A stretch of 64,000 nucleotides of DNA from Caryophanales bacterium UBA2298 (GTDB lineage Bacteria > Bacillota_I > Bacilli_A > Izemoplasmatales > Hujiaoplasmataceae): assembly GCA_002345425.1 (NCBI GenBank), contig DDWA01000011.1, positions 1 to 64,000 of the forward strand, in the 5' to 3' direction. Below the pieces are notes generated by a model. That model was given only the letters and a program-made list of their open reading frames with translations. It had not been told where the DNA came from and ran no database searches. Below, in pieces: positions 35,597-43,982 of the stretch (the first letter of the stretch is position 1; each line of letters opens with the position of its first letter). The translations under genes were made by a program, and so were the position numbers.

Positions 35597-37432
35597 TTAT
35601 TCTAAAATATCCAATTCTTCTAACTTTAAATACAAATCTTCTAAATCCTTCTCTTTTTGTTTAGCTAAGTTTTCTGTTTCCTTATAGATTGAAGCGTCAC
35701 TATAAACTTCTTCTTGGAATAAAGATTTTTGCAATTCTGCAATTTCTTCTTCCAAAGCATGAATGCTTTTTTCTAAATTATTTTTTTCTTTCAAAGGATT
35801 TGTTTTAACTTGTTTAACTCTTACTTCTTTTTTCATTACTGCGTGTTTTTTTAAACTTTCCAAATATTCTTCATAATTACCGCTGAAGACATGAGCACGT
35901 TCATCTAATTTAACAATCTTAGTCGCTACTTTATTGATAAAATAACGATCATGAGAAATGAATATCATCGGACCTTCATAATCCTCAAAGATATCTTCGA
36001 TAATATTCTTAGAATCAATATCCAAGTGGTTAGTTGGTTCATCCAAAATCAAGATGTCAGGTTTTTCAAGCATCAGTAATAAAATCTGCAACTTAACCAA
36101 TTCACCGCCACTTAAAACCTTAACCTTTTTAAAGACATCTTCACCACTAAACTCTACTCTTGCTAAATCACTTCTAACTTCATAAAGTGTTTTTTGCGGA
36201 TAAACGTTATGGATAGTTTCTATTAAATTTAGTTCCGGATTAAAATTGCTTAAATTTTGATCAAAATACCCAAAACTTAATTTTTTATAAAACTTATATT
36301 CGCCGCTTAATGGTTTAATCTCTCCCATTACAGTTTTAATTAAAGTTGTTTTTCCCGTACCGTTATTACCGATAATTCCAACCTTTTCAAAACCTCTCAT
36401 CTTTAAGTTTATCTTGCTGATAAGCGGTTCATCATAACCGATAGTTAAATTTTCAAGTTCCAGAATATGGACATTGGTCGGTCTTCCTGCATGGAACTTG
36501 ATTTTTAAATGTGATTGGGTTTGATTAGGAAGTTCAATCCGTTCAATCAGATTAATCTTTTTGATTCTATCCTGTGCACTTCTAGCTTTTTTAGCCTTAT
36601 AACGAAAGCGATCGACGAAGCTTTGCAAATGGTCAATCTGTTTTTTCTGTTTTTCATACTTCTTGACTAACAGTTCATAACGATTAACTTTTTCCAGTTC
36701 ATAATCATCGTAGTTACCGTGATAAACTTCAATCGTTTGATTATCGATTTCATAGATTTTTCTAACTACCTTATTGATAAAATACTTATCATGGGTAATT
36801 ACTAAAACGGCTCCTTGGTAAGACTTTAAATAATCTTCCAACCATTCAATGATTTCAATATCCATATGATTGGTCGGTTCATCTAAAATCAACAAATCAG
36901 GTTCAATCATCAATAGCTTAGCAAAAGCGATTCTCGTTTTTTCGCCACCGGAAAAACTCTCGATTTTTCGGTCATATTGACTTTTATTAAATCCAAACTT
37001 CGATAACAACATTTCAATCTTGGTATGATATTCATATCCACCCTTAACATGATATTCATGTTCTTTATCGCTGTATCTTTTCAAACTTGTTTCAGAAGCA
37101 TCAGTTTCTAGATTCTTAGCTAAAACCTTTAATTCCTCTTCAACTTTAACGATATCTTTGAAAACACTTAAACATTCTTCCAACATCGTATTTTCTTCAG
37201 ATTCAATGATTTTTTGTGATAAATAACCGATTTTTGCCTGCTTAAAAATAAAAATTTCCCCAGAATCTGGGGTAATTTCATTTAATATCATCTTGACTAA
37301 AGTGGTCTTACCAACACCATTGCGCCCTATAAGAGCCACTTTCTCATCTTTGTTAATTTCTAACGAAATATTGTCAAAAAGCACATTACCGCCAAATGTT
37401 TTATTTAGGTTATTTATTCGTAATAAGTTCAT
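35597..37432 (-). CDS. ABC-F family ATPase (YdiF/Uup-like)
   Basis: A cytoplasmic twin-ATPase of the ABC-F family, which acts on the ribosome rather than in transport. Two nucleotide-binding domains are seen: Walker A GRNGVGKTT near 37 and GNNGTGKTT near 353, signatures FSGGEKTR near 155 and LSGGELVK near 440, and Walker B LLILDEPTNH and ILILDEPTNH. They are joined by the Lys/Arg-rich P-site tRNA interaction linker at about 240-300 and followed by a coiled-coil C-terminal domain at about 535-611. This C-terminal domain suggests the Uup/YdiF subgroup rather than EttA. There is no membrane domain. Confidence 0.9.
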   Translation of the reverse strand: MNLLRINNLNKTFGGNVLFDNISLEINKDEKVALIGRNGVGKTTLVKMILNEITPDSGEIFIFKQAKIGYLSQKIIESEENTMLEECLSVFKDIVKVEEELKVLAKNLETDASETSLKRYSDKEHEYHVKGGYEYHTKIEMLLSKFGFNKSQYDRKIESFSGGEKTRIAFAKLLMIEPDLLILDEPTNHMDIEIIEWLEDYLKSYQGAVLVITHDKYFINKVVRKIYEIDNQTIEVYHGNYDDYELEKVNRYELLVKKYEKQKKQIDHLQSFVDRFRYKAKKARSAQDRIKKINLIERIELPNQTQSHLKIKFHAGRPTNVHILELENLTIGYDEPLISKINLKMRGFEKVGIIGNNGTGKTTLIKTVMGEIKPLSGEYKFYKKLSFGYFDQNLSNFNPELNLIETIHNVYPQKTLYEVRSDLARVEFSGEDVFKKVKVLSGGELVKLQILLLMLEKPDILILDEPTNHLDIDSKNIIEDIFEDYEGPMIFISHDRYFINKVATKIVKLDERAHVFSGNYEEYLESLKKHAVMKKEVRVKQVKTNPLKEKNNLEKSIHALEEEIAELQKSLFQEEVYSDASIYKETENLAKQKEKDLEDLYLKLEELDILE

Positions 37433-37553
37433 AGTGTCACCACCTAAAAAACAGAATTTAGCGATATTACTTTTTTCTCGCCAATATTATTTTATCAAAA
37501 GACCGCTAAATATACAACAATTTTCGTATCCATAACAAAATTTTTATTTAACT

Positions 37554-37787
37554 CTATGCAGGATAGATTAAAGTCAAGGCAGCGTAGACAACATAATACG
37601 CTCCCGCTAACATTAATAATACTCCCATGATTATCGCTACGATAACCGCATTTTTTTGAGGTTCAACACTAGTTTTATATTTATAATTCATCATCCCTCT
37701 AATGAACTTTTTCGGGAAGAATGCCAATCGCATTCCCACCATGAAAAAGCCAAGGCCAACTACTATTCCTAAAATTGATAAAAACAT
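37554..37787 (-). CDS. Small two-helix membrane protein
   Basis: A 77-residue protein with two hydrophobic segments (about 3-22 and 48-72) separated by a basic loop with FFPKKFIRGMMNYKYK. I do not recognise a family. It lies 12 bp downstream of the E2-like gene on the same strand, with a GGAGTGA ribosome site, so the two are probably an operon. It is conserved enough in form to be a real gene rather than a chance frame, but no function is proposed. Confidence 0.6.
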   Translation of the reverse strand: MFLSILGIVVGLGFFMVGMRLAFFPKKFIRGMMNYKYKTSVEPQKNAVIVAIIMGVLLMLAGAYYVVYAALTLIYPA

Positions 37788-37799
37788 TTAATTCACTCC

Positions 37800-38660
37800 T
37801 TAATCGTCTAAAACGACATTATCATTTTTCTCATCTAAGATATAGGGATTTTCCATAATCTTTTTAAATTCTCTCAGTGATAAACTATTATATAAACCAT
37901 CAGAGATTCTTTCATCAACTACAATACCCATTTTCATAATCTTCTTAACACCAACTTCATTGGTCAAAGGGTTAATTACTTTGGGTTCCATTGTTTCTTT
38001 ACCCATTGAAACGAAAATTCCTGTTGTTCCAAAATTATAGATATGATGGTAAACTGTTTCCATCTTAATTGATTTTAGATTAACCAAAAAGATGGAAGTA
38101 TGGAAAGGACTAGCATCAATTACTGACTTTGGCAACATGCCATGTTTATCCAGCCACATTAAAAATCTAACCATTATCTTAATTAATAGGTTTGGTACTC
38201 TTGTAAGGATTTTTGCAATATTATCGGTGTCGTTCTGGATATCACCTTTATTTTCTTTAACGGTTTGGTGGACTTTTTCCATAACTTCTTTGATTGATTC
38301 TGTCCCGTCAAACGTTAATTTAATCGTTGTTTCTTCAGCTTGATCTGTAAGTTTTTTCTTAACTGCTAAAGAAATTTGAATATTGTTTCTTTTGTAGATA
38401 CGACCGTTGACGATAAAACGATTTAATTTCGGTCTTAGAGAAACAACTCTTACAAAAGAAGCCATTACTATATCCATATAGGTTAATCTTAAACCTTCGT
38501 TTTTTCTTTTATCAAGGATGTATTTATCCATGTTTTCACAATCTATTTCTTGTAGTTGCATAACCATCGCATCATTACGATCAAACATGATGTGTGGGAC
38601 TAAACGCATAACAGGATCAATATTCTTAACCTTTTTGCCATCACTTCTGAATCCTAACAT
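37800..38660 (-). CDS. Stand-alone 2-oxoacid dehydrogenase E2-like acyltransferase domain
   Basis: A 286-residue protein with the chloramphenicol acetyltransferase-like fold of E2 acyltransferase catalytic domains. It has no lipoyl or subunit-binding domain. The family's active-site motif near the C-terminus reads DERISDG (about 249-255), where true E2 enzymes have the catalytic His in DHRxxDG; here that His is Glu. The first half contains LTYMDIVMASFVRV, the E2-like substrate channel region. I place the start at 38660 because GGAGGG sits 7 bases upstream; the ATG five codons earlier (38675) overlaps that site. Enzyme activity is uncertain. Confidence 0.72.
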   Translation of the reverse strand: MLGFRSDGKKVKNIDPVMRLVPHIMFDRNDAMVMQLQEIDCENMDKYILDKRKNEGLRLTYMDIVMASFVRVVSLRPKLNRFIVNGRIYKRNNIQISLAVKKKLTDQAEETTIKLTFDGTESIKEVMEKVHQTVKENKGDIQNDTDNIAKILTRVPNLLIKIMVRFLMWLDKHGMLPKSVIDASPFHTSIFLVNLKSIKMETVYHHIYNFGTTGIFVSMGKETMEPKVINPLTNEVGVKKIMKMGIVVDERISDGLYNSLSLREFKKIMENPYILDEKNDNVVLDD

Positions 38661-38763
38661 ATTATTACCCTCCATAAATTACTTATGATTTTATCACAGA
38701 TTAATATTCTTTACAATATTATTGTTATCACAAAAAAATCATGTGAAAGTTTAAACAAATTTA

Positions 38764-38772
38764 TGTTATAAT
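38764..38772 (+). promoter_or_regulatory. Extended -10 promoter for the PAP2 gene
   Basis: TGTTATAAT lies 32 bp upstream of the ATG at 38805, followed by an AAAGGAG site. No clear -35 element is seen. Confidence 0.6.
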
Positions 38773-38804
38773 TTTATTATCATTTGTAAAGGAGAATTGC
38801 TTTC

Positions 38805-39527
38805 ATGAATATTAAAAAATATAATTACATAATAATCCCCTTTATACTATTAGTCGTTTTTTTGTTTGTTGCTTATTTTGGTAACCAATGGTATGCGATG
38901 ACTTTTGGTAATCCCGGCGTTGATTACTCATATATCTTCTTAAGTTTCAATGAAAAAATGCCTTTCCTTGCATGGACTATCTATCCTTATGTTCTTGCTT
39001 ATCCTTTTTGGGCATTAACTTTTATCTATATCAGCACTCGCTCTAAAGAAAATATGTATAAGATTCTCACGATGTCTTTAGTAACTTTTATCATCTGTGG
39101 AATCTGGTATTTTTTCTGGCAGTCAGATGTTGAAAGCTGGCGCTTGACTTCAGGACTTTTCATCAACAACGACTATGCTACTCCAAGGACAGATCTTAAT
39201 TTCACTGAGTCATTGGTAATTTGGATTTATAACGCTGCAGGACCAAGGAACGCCTTACCATCAATGCATACTTTGATGAGTTGGCTTTGTATCTTAACTC
39301 TTAGACTTGATAAAAAAGTTCCAATTTGGCCAAAAGTAATTATTTGGACCTTATCTCTAACGATTATTATCGCTACCCAAACACTAAAACAACATTATAT
39401 CATCGATTTAATTGTGGGAATTATCTTGGCTGAAGCTGCATATTGGATTTTGAAGGATTCTAAACTTGTTAAAATCATAAGGGGTTGGATTGAAAATCTC
39501 AATGTAAAACTCAAGTTAGAAAAATAA
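38805..39527 (+). CDS. PAP2-superfamily membrane phosphatase/transferase
   Basis: A 240-residue membrane protein with six hydrophobic segments. The PAP2 active-site motifs are in the last third: RNALPSMH near 146-153 (the PSxH motif with its His) and KQHYIIDLIVG near 192 (the HxxxD motif). This variant, with PSMH, resembles the Ipt1/Aur1-like branch, which acts on lipid phosphates or transfers phospho-headgroups. The substrate is not known. The gene stands alone between its promoter and a terminator. Confidence 0.8.
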   Translation: MNIKKYNYIIIPFILLVVFLFVAYFGNQWYAMTFGNPGVDYSYIFLSFNEKMPFLAWTIYPYVLAYPFWALTFIYISTRSKENMYKILTMSLVTFIICGIWYFFWQSDVESWRLTSGLFINNDYATPRTDLNFTESLVIWIYNAAGPRNALPSMHTLMSWLCILTLRLDKKVPIWPKVIIWTLSLTIIIATQTLKQHYIIDLIVGIILAEAAYWILKDSKLVKIIRGWIENLNVKLKLEK

Positions 39528-39554
39528 AATTTTTATGAAACCGTTTTAATTTAG

Positions 39555-39590
39555 ACAAATAAATCTGTTCTTATTGATTTATTTGTTTTT
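39555..39590 (+). terminator. Terminator after the PAP2 gene
   Basis: An 11-bp perfect stem (39555-39565 with 39576-39586) with a 10-base loop, followed by a T-run. The right arm overlaps the glnA -35 region. Confidence 0.8.
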
Positions 39591-39602
39591 TATTTGTATA
39601 AT
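39574..39602 (+). promoter_or_regulatory. glnA promoter
   Basis: -35 TTGATT (39574-39579), 17-bp spacer, -10 TATAAT (39597-39602). The 70-base leader has an interrupted inverted repeat (TTGCAT 39614-39619 and ATGCAA 39642-39647). No GlnR-type TGTNA/TNACA operator was recognised. Confidence 0.65.
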
Positions 39603-39674
39603 ACAAAAAATTGTTGCATAAAATAAGATTAATTACATCACATGCAATTAACCTAGAAAATAAAGGAAGAAAAA

Positions 39675-41015
39675 ATGAAAAAATACACTAAAAAAGAAAT
39701 ATTAGAAAATGCTAAGGCAGAAAACGTTCGATACATTCGTTTAATGTTCACCGATATCATTGGGACTATTAAGAGTGTGGAAATTCCTGTCGGTCAGTTA
39801 GAAAGAGCTTTAGATGGCAGAGTGATGTTTGACGGTTCTTCAATTGAAGGCTTTGTTAGAATTATGGAAGCCGACATGTATTTAAGACCAGATTTAGATA
39901 CTTGGTTAATTCTCAGTTGGGAAGAAACCAATTATGGAAAAGTAGCGCGTTTAATCTGTGACATTTATACTCCCGATGGCAATCCCTCAGACGCCGATCC
40001 TAGATCTAACCTAAAAAGAATTGTTAAAAAGATGAAAGATATGGGTTTTTCAACTTTAAATATCGGCTTTGAACCTGAATTTTTCTTATTTAAACTCGAT
40101 GAAGAAGGAAATGTTACTTTGAAGACGATGGATCAAGGCGGCTATTTTGATTTATCACCAATAGATGGTTCAGGCGATTGTCGTCGTGATATCGTTTTAG
40201 AATTAGAAAAAAGCGGTTTTACAGTCGAAGCCTCACATCACGAAGTAGCACCTAGTCAAAATGAAATCAATTTTGAGTTTTCTAATATCGTTGAAGCTTG
40301 CGATAAAGTTCAAACTTTTAAATTAGTCGTTAAAAATGTCGCAAGAAGACACAATCTTCATGCTACATTCATGCCAAAACCAATCGCTAATATCAACGGC
40401 TCAGGAATGCATACTAATTGTTCACTCGCAGATCTTGATGGCAATAATGCTTTTTACGATCCTAATGATGAAATCGGTCTTTCTTTAGTAGCTAGACAAT
40501 GGATAACCGGAATATTGACCCACTCAAAAAATTTCTGTGCTATCACCAATCCGACAATCAATTCATATAAAAGATTAGTTCCCGGATATGAAGCGCCTTG
40601 CTACGTATCTTGGTCAGAACATAATCGTTCGGTAATGATTAGAATTCCTGCAACCAGAGGTAAAACCACAAGAACAGAAATCCGTTCCGTCGATAATACT
40701 GCAAATCCATATCTAGCAGTTGCTGTTATCCTAGCGTCTGGTTTAGATGCAATTGAAAACAATTTACCTTTAATTGATCCAATCAACGAAAATCTATTCG
40801 CATTAACACCAACTGAAAGAAAAAATCTCGGAGTATCAAATCTTCCAGACAATTTAAAAGAAGCAATTGACCTTTTAAAAGAAGACAAACTGATGAAGGA
40901 AACTTTAGGTGACCATATCTTCAATAAATTTATTGAATATAAAACCAGAGAATGGGATGAATTCAGAAAAACCGTCACTGAATGGGAAATAAAACGTTAC
41001 ATTAATATTATCTAA
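39675..41015 (+). CDS. glnA: Glutamine synthetase type I
   Basis: ATP-dependent ammonia assimilation into glutamine. The beta-grasp domain carries VMFDGSSIEGF (about 49-59), the metal/glutamate ligands are in GFEPEFFLF (about 132-140), EASHHEVAPSQNEINF near 190, and the ATP motif KPIANINGSGMHTNCSL near 236. The KRLVPGYEAPCYVSWSEHNRS segment near 300 and RTEIRSVDNTANPYLA near 335 complete the active site. At 446 residues with no adenylylation-tyrosine region, it is the short GSI-alpha class of Firmicutes, regulated by feedback rather than by adenylylation. An AAAGGAAG site precedes the start. Confidence 0.97.
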   Translation: MKKYTKKEILENAKAENVRYIRLMFTDIIGTIKSVEIPVGQLERALDGRVMFDGSSIEGFVRIMEADMYLRPDLDTWLILSWEETNYGKVARLICDIYTPDGNPSDADPRSNLKRIVKKMKDMGFSTLNIGFEPEFFLFKLDEEGNVTLKTMDQGGYFDLSPIDGSGDCRRDIVLELEKSGFTVEASHHEVAPSQNEINFEFSNIVEACDKVQTFKLVVKNVARRHNLHATFMPKPIANINGSGMHTNCSLADLDGNNAFYDPNDEIGLSLVARQWITGILTHSKNFCAITNPTINSYKRLVPGYEAPCYVSWSEHNRSVMIRIPATRGKTTRTEIRSVDNTANPYLAVAVILASGLDAIENNLPLIDPINENLFALTPTERKNLGVSNLPDNLKEAIDLLKEDKLMKETLGDHIFNKFIEYKTREWDEFRKTVTEWEIKRYINII

Positions 41016-41023
41016 AAAAATAT

Positions 41024-41048
41024 GCCAGGAAATTTTCCTGGCTTTTTT
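41024..41048. terminator. Bidirectional terminator between glnA and pyk
   Basis: Stem GCCAGGA (41024-41030) with TCCTGGC (41036-41042), followed by six T bases on the plus strand and preceded by an A-run for the minus strand. Confidence 0.9.
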
Positions 41049-42465
41049 ATTCAATGTCAATAATTCTCATTGTATTAGTTGAACCATGTTTTTGACCCCA
41101 ACCGGAGGTAATAACTAAAGTAGCACCTTTTTTAAAACCGAAATCTTTAGCTACCTGTATCGCTACTGGGTCATGATATCTTAAATCTGTAACATTTTCG
41201 CCAATCGTAGCGAATACTCCCCAATAATAAGATAATCTTTGACAAGTTTCTATATTATTAGTAATCGCAATAATTGGAACTCCCGGTCTAAACTTGCACA
41301 TTCTTTTTGCTGTGCCACCCGTTTCCGTAAAAGCGATAATAACTTCTGCGTTTGGCAAGGTGATGACAGTTTGACTAACAGCTATTCCAATCGCGTCATT
41401 TGTCGTTGCATGTGATGATTTAATTGCTCTTTGTAATCTTTCTTCATAAGGAATAATATCTTCAATAGTTTTAGCGATAGTATCCATCATCAATACCGCT
41501 TCAATAGGATATTCACCGGCAGCTGTTTCACCTGATAACATAATCGCGTCAGATCCATCAAGAATTGCATTGGCAACATCACTCGCTTCAGCTCTTGTTG
41601 GTCTCGGCGACAACATCATAGATTCTAACATATGCGTTGCAGTAATTACTGGCTTACCTGCCTCATTGGCTTTTTGAATAATCTTCTTTTGATAAACTGG
41701 AACTAGTTGCGTTGAAACTTCAACGCCTAAATCACCTCTAGCTACCATGATACCATCGGACACCTTTAAGATTTCATCAAGATTATCAACACCTTCTTGA
41801 TTTTCAATTTTCGCTATAAGTTCAATAGTTTCGCTATTTTCTTGACGTAAAATTTCTCTTACAGCTAAAACATCTTCTTTTCTTCTAACAAAGGACAAAG
41901 CAATCATATCAACTTTATTTTTACATGCGAATCTAATGTCTTCATCATCTTTTTCAGAGATGAATGGCATTGATAATTTTACATTAGGAACATTAACTCC
42001 TTTTCTGTTTTTGATAAGGCCAGAGTTATTGACGACACAAGTAAAATCATCAACACCCTTTTCAATAACCGTTAAACGCATTTTTCCATCATCGATCAAC
42101 AAAAAGTCGCCGACTTTTATATCATCGAATAACTCGAGTGAAGAAATATGAAAAGCTTCTTTCGTTCCTTCGATTGGTTCTTTTACAATTTTTACTTGAT
42201 CACCAGTTTTAAAAGCTACTTGATTATCTTTAAACATACCAGTTCTAATCTCTGGACCTTTAGTATCAGCCATGATACCGATATATCTTTTCAATAGAGC
42301 AGCTTGTTCTCTAATCATCTCTATCCGATTTTTATGTTCTTCATGGTTTCCATGTGAAAAATTAAGTCTACCAACATTCATTCCGGCATTGATAATTTTC
42401 TTTATCATTAGCTTTGAATCAATTGCCGGACCAATCGTACAAACAATTTTAGTTTTTCTTTTCAT
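41047..42465 (-). CDS. pyk: Pyruvate kinase
   Basis: Final ATP-yielding glycolytic step, phosphoenolpyruvate to pyruvate. The signature region IELIAKIENQEGVDNLDEIL near 215-234 holds the catalytic Lys and metal-binding Glu, and the conserved MVARGDLGVEV follows near 241 with KPVITATHMLESM near 273. At 472 residues it has the standard N, A, B and C domains but lacks the extra C-terminal PEP-utiliser-like domain of Bacillus pyruvate kinases. The ATG has a GGAGG site. It shares a terminator with convergent glnA. Confidence 0.97.
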   Translation of the reverse strand: MKRKTKIVCTIGPAIDSKLMIKKIINAGMNVGRLNFSHGNHEEHKNRIEMIREQAALLKRYIGIMADTKGPEIRTGMFKDNQVAFKTGDQVKIVKEPIEGTKEAFHISSLELFDDIKVGDFLLIDDGKMRLTVIEKGVDDFTCVVNNSGLIKNRKGVNVPNVKLSMPFISEKDDEDIRFACKNKVDMIALSFVRRKEDVLAVREILRQENSETIELIAKIENQEGVDNLDEILKVSDGIMVARGDLGVEVSTQLVPVYQKKIIQKANEAGKPVITATHMLESMMLSPRPTRAEASDVANAILDGSDAIMLSGETAAGEYPIEAVLMMDTIAKTIEDIIPYEERLQRAIKSSHATTNDAIGIAVSQTVITLPNAEVIIAFTETGGTAKRMCKFRPGVPIIAITNNIETCQRLSYYWGVFATIGENVTDLRYHDPVAIQVAKDFGFKKGATLVITSGWGQKHGSTNTMRIIDIE

Positions 42466-42532
42466 AATTAGCCTCCATACATCATTAATATTATACTACA
42501 AATATAACATTTTTAAACTATTAAAATTAAAA

Positions 42533-42562
42533 CCGGAGAAACTAATAACTTTGTTTCTCCGG
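42533..42562 (-). terminator. Terminator hairpin of the decayed HIT gene
   Basis: A 9-bp perfect stem (42533-42541 with 42554-42562) overlaps the end of the HIT remnant. On the minus strand it is followed by TTTTAATTTTAA. It is still intact although the gene is not. The rest of 42466-42532 and 42719-42782 shows nothing further. Confidence 0.65.
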
Positions 42563-42718
42563 TATTACTCCTCTTACTACACCACGTGGATTTTTACTAT
42601 CATTATCATATTTGGGAATTAAATGAACATGTAAATGCATGATTGTTTACCTAACACTTTTGCCATTGTTTATCCCGATATTATAACTGTTAGGATGATA
42701 TAAATTGTCAATTATCAT
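42542..42718 (-). pseudogene. Remnant of a HIT-family nucleotide hydrolase
   Basis: In the frame ending at the TAG at 42542, the minus strand encodes the last 60 or so residues of a HIT-domain hydrolase: SYNIGINNGKSV, then an internal TAA, then TIMHLHVHLIPKYDND and NPRGVVRGVIPEKQSY. The HLHVHL segment is the histidine-triad active site. The stop at 42647-42649 falls where intact homologues have Gln before T-[IV]-[MF]-H, so a CAA to TAA change explains it. The first two thirds of the protein (about 80 residues) are missing upstream. HIT proteins hydrolyse dinucleotide polyphosphates or AMP conjugates; this copy cannot be functional. Confidence 0.82.
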
Positions 42719-42782
42719 TGATTGCTAAAAAATATTTTCCGTTTTAAGGTGTAAATCTTTCTACATTTCGAAAATAAACAAA

Positions 42783-43079
42783 TCATTTCCTGACAAATAA
42801 ACTAATTCCTAAAACAATTAATACAGCCGGTACCAAGAAACCTTCAAAATCAATTCCTCTTTCCCTAAGCAACAATACCACTCCAATAATCAATAAAACT
42901 GTATTACCGGTCGTAACTCCTTGCCTTGTCATAGAAATTAAAGCGGGAACAATCAAGAATAAAGTCCACCAACCATCAACAGAGAATAAAACACTTAAAT
43001 TAAATACATTAAATTTATCCAAAAGAAATAAACCGCCTATTATGATTAATATAATACCAAAAAGTTTTTTGTTTGTCAT
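42783..43079 (-). CDS. Small LiaI/LiaF-TM-type membrane protein
   Basis: A 98-residue protein with four short hydrophobic segments (about 6-20, 38-48, 56-70 and 80-96). The start NKKLFGIILIIIGGLFLLDK is typical of the LiaI/LiaF transmembrane region (DUF5668-like) found in envelope-stress proteins. The C-terminal DUF2154 domain of full LiaF is absent. A GGAGG site precedes the ATG. It appears to be a single gene with no Lia two-component system next to it, so a stress role is unproved. Confidence 0.6.
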   Translation of the reverse strand: MTNKKLFGIILIIIGGLFLLDKFNVFNLSVLFSVDGWWTLFLIVPALISMTRQGVTTGNTVLLIIGVVLLLRERGIDFEGFLVPAVLIVLGISLFVRK

Positions 43080-43154
43080 AATACTACCTCCTAAATATAC
43101 TATCTAAATTTTAACTTTTTAATGGTCTTTTGTCAAATGTTCTTCACTTAAAAA

Positions 43155-43189
43155 AATGAACAATCCAAAATCTTAGGATTGTTCATTTA
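43155..43189 (-). terminator. Terminator after the sugar isomerase remnant
   Basis: A 13-bp perfect stem (43155-43167 with 43177-43189) with a 9-base loop. On the minus strand the A/T end gives TTTTTTT. Confidence 0.85.
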
Positions 43190-43198
43190 AATAAGGGG

Positions 43199-43831
43199 TT
43201 ATATGAATTTCACTATATTATCATAACTATTTTTGATTGCTTGTTTAACCGAAGTAAATGAATCTTCATAATCTTTATCTTCTATCTCAATACAAGCATA
43301 TCCTTGATAAGAAGTTTCCTTTAAGACCTTAATGAATTTTTCCCAGTCGATTCCGCCTTCTCCAGGAATTTTAGGTTGCATGTACCTTAAAGGGTAAGTA
43401 AATATTCCATACTCATCAATTTTGTCAGAGAAGAGTTTAATGTCTTTAAAGTGAATATGAAAGATTTTATCTTTAAATTCTCTTAAAGGTTTTAGATAAT
43501 CCATTCTTTGTAAGTAAAGATGAGACGGATCATAACTCAAGCCAAAATATTGAGAAGGAATTTCTGTGAACATCTGTTTCCACATGAATGGACTGCTCGC
43601 TAGATTTTGACCTCCTGGCCATTCATCTTTAGTAAAATACATCGGACAATTTTCAATACCGACATAAACCTTTAAACTTTCAGCATAAGCGATAATTTCC
43701 GGCCAATATTTTTTGAATAACTCAAAATTTTCATCTTCATTGATATATTGATTTCTACCAATAAAAGTGCTAACACGATTAACTTTTAAAAGATGTGCGG
43801 CTCTAATTACTTTTTTTATATGTTCAAAATA
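43199..43831 (-). pseudogene. Sugar phosphate isomerase/epimerase, 5' part removed at an IS element
   Basis: The minus strand codes for about 210 residues of a TIM-barrel sugar isomerase (AP-endonuclease family 2 fold). Readable segments from the truncated end are IRAAHLLKVNRVSTFIG, YVGIENCPM, the metal-ligand region FGLSYDPSHLYLQ, then IFHIHFKDIK and the late GYACIEIEDKDYEDS. The frame runs without a start codon straight into the terminal repeat of the IS at 43832; a stop then closes it. Family members have about 280-300 residues, so roughly 70-90 N-terminal residues are gone. The ATG at 43642 inside it is not a native start. The lost part is not on the other side of the IS. Confidence 0.85.
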
Positions 43832-43846
43832 GAAGTCACTGAAAAA
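43832..43846 (+). repeat. IS left terminal inverted repeat
   Basis: GAAGTCACTGAAAAA, exact reverse complement of the repeat at 45543-45557. The next base inside the match does not extend the repeat outward. Confidence 0.85.
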
Positions 43847-43848
43847 GT

Positions 43849-43872
43849 CTATGAGAAATCATAGGCTTTTTT
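43849..43872. terminator. GAAA-loop hairpin just inside the IS left end
   Basis: Stem CTATGA (43849-43854) with TCATAG (43859-43864), loop GAAA, then TTTTTT on the plus strand and TTTTT on the minus strand. It probably blocks read-through into or out of the transposase. Confidence 0.65.
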
Positions 43873-43952
43873 GTTAGATTTTAATTACGTTAAAAAAAAT
43901 ATAAAAGAAATCGACTTATTTCCCTATATTTAGCCCTATAACACATATTTTG

Positions 43953-43961
43953 TGGTATAAT
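43953..43961 (+). promoter_or_regulatory. Extended -10 promoter of the transposase
   Basis: TGGTATAAT, 21 bp upstream of the ATG at 43983, followed by a GGCGGTGG ribosome-site-like stretch. Confidence 0.6.
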
Positions 43962-43982
43962 ATAAGGGTAGGCGGTGGTATT

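Noticed and set aside
42272..42622. Plus-strand open frame of 116 codons across the pyk start and HIT remnant
   Set aside because: It lies antisense to pyruvate kinase and the HIT fragment, has no ribosome site and no recognisable protein pattern.
43643..43831. Intergenic spacer upstream of a short 147-codon isomerase gene
   Set aside because: The minus strand keeps coding for isomerase sequence through this region without a stop, so the short gene is the end of a truncated longer one.
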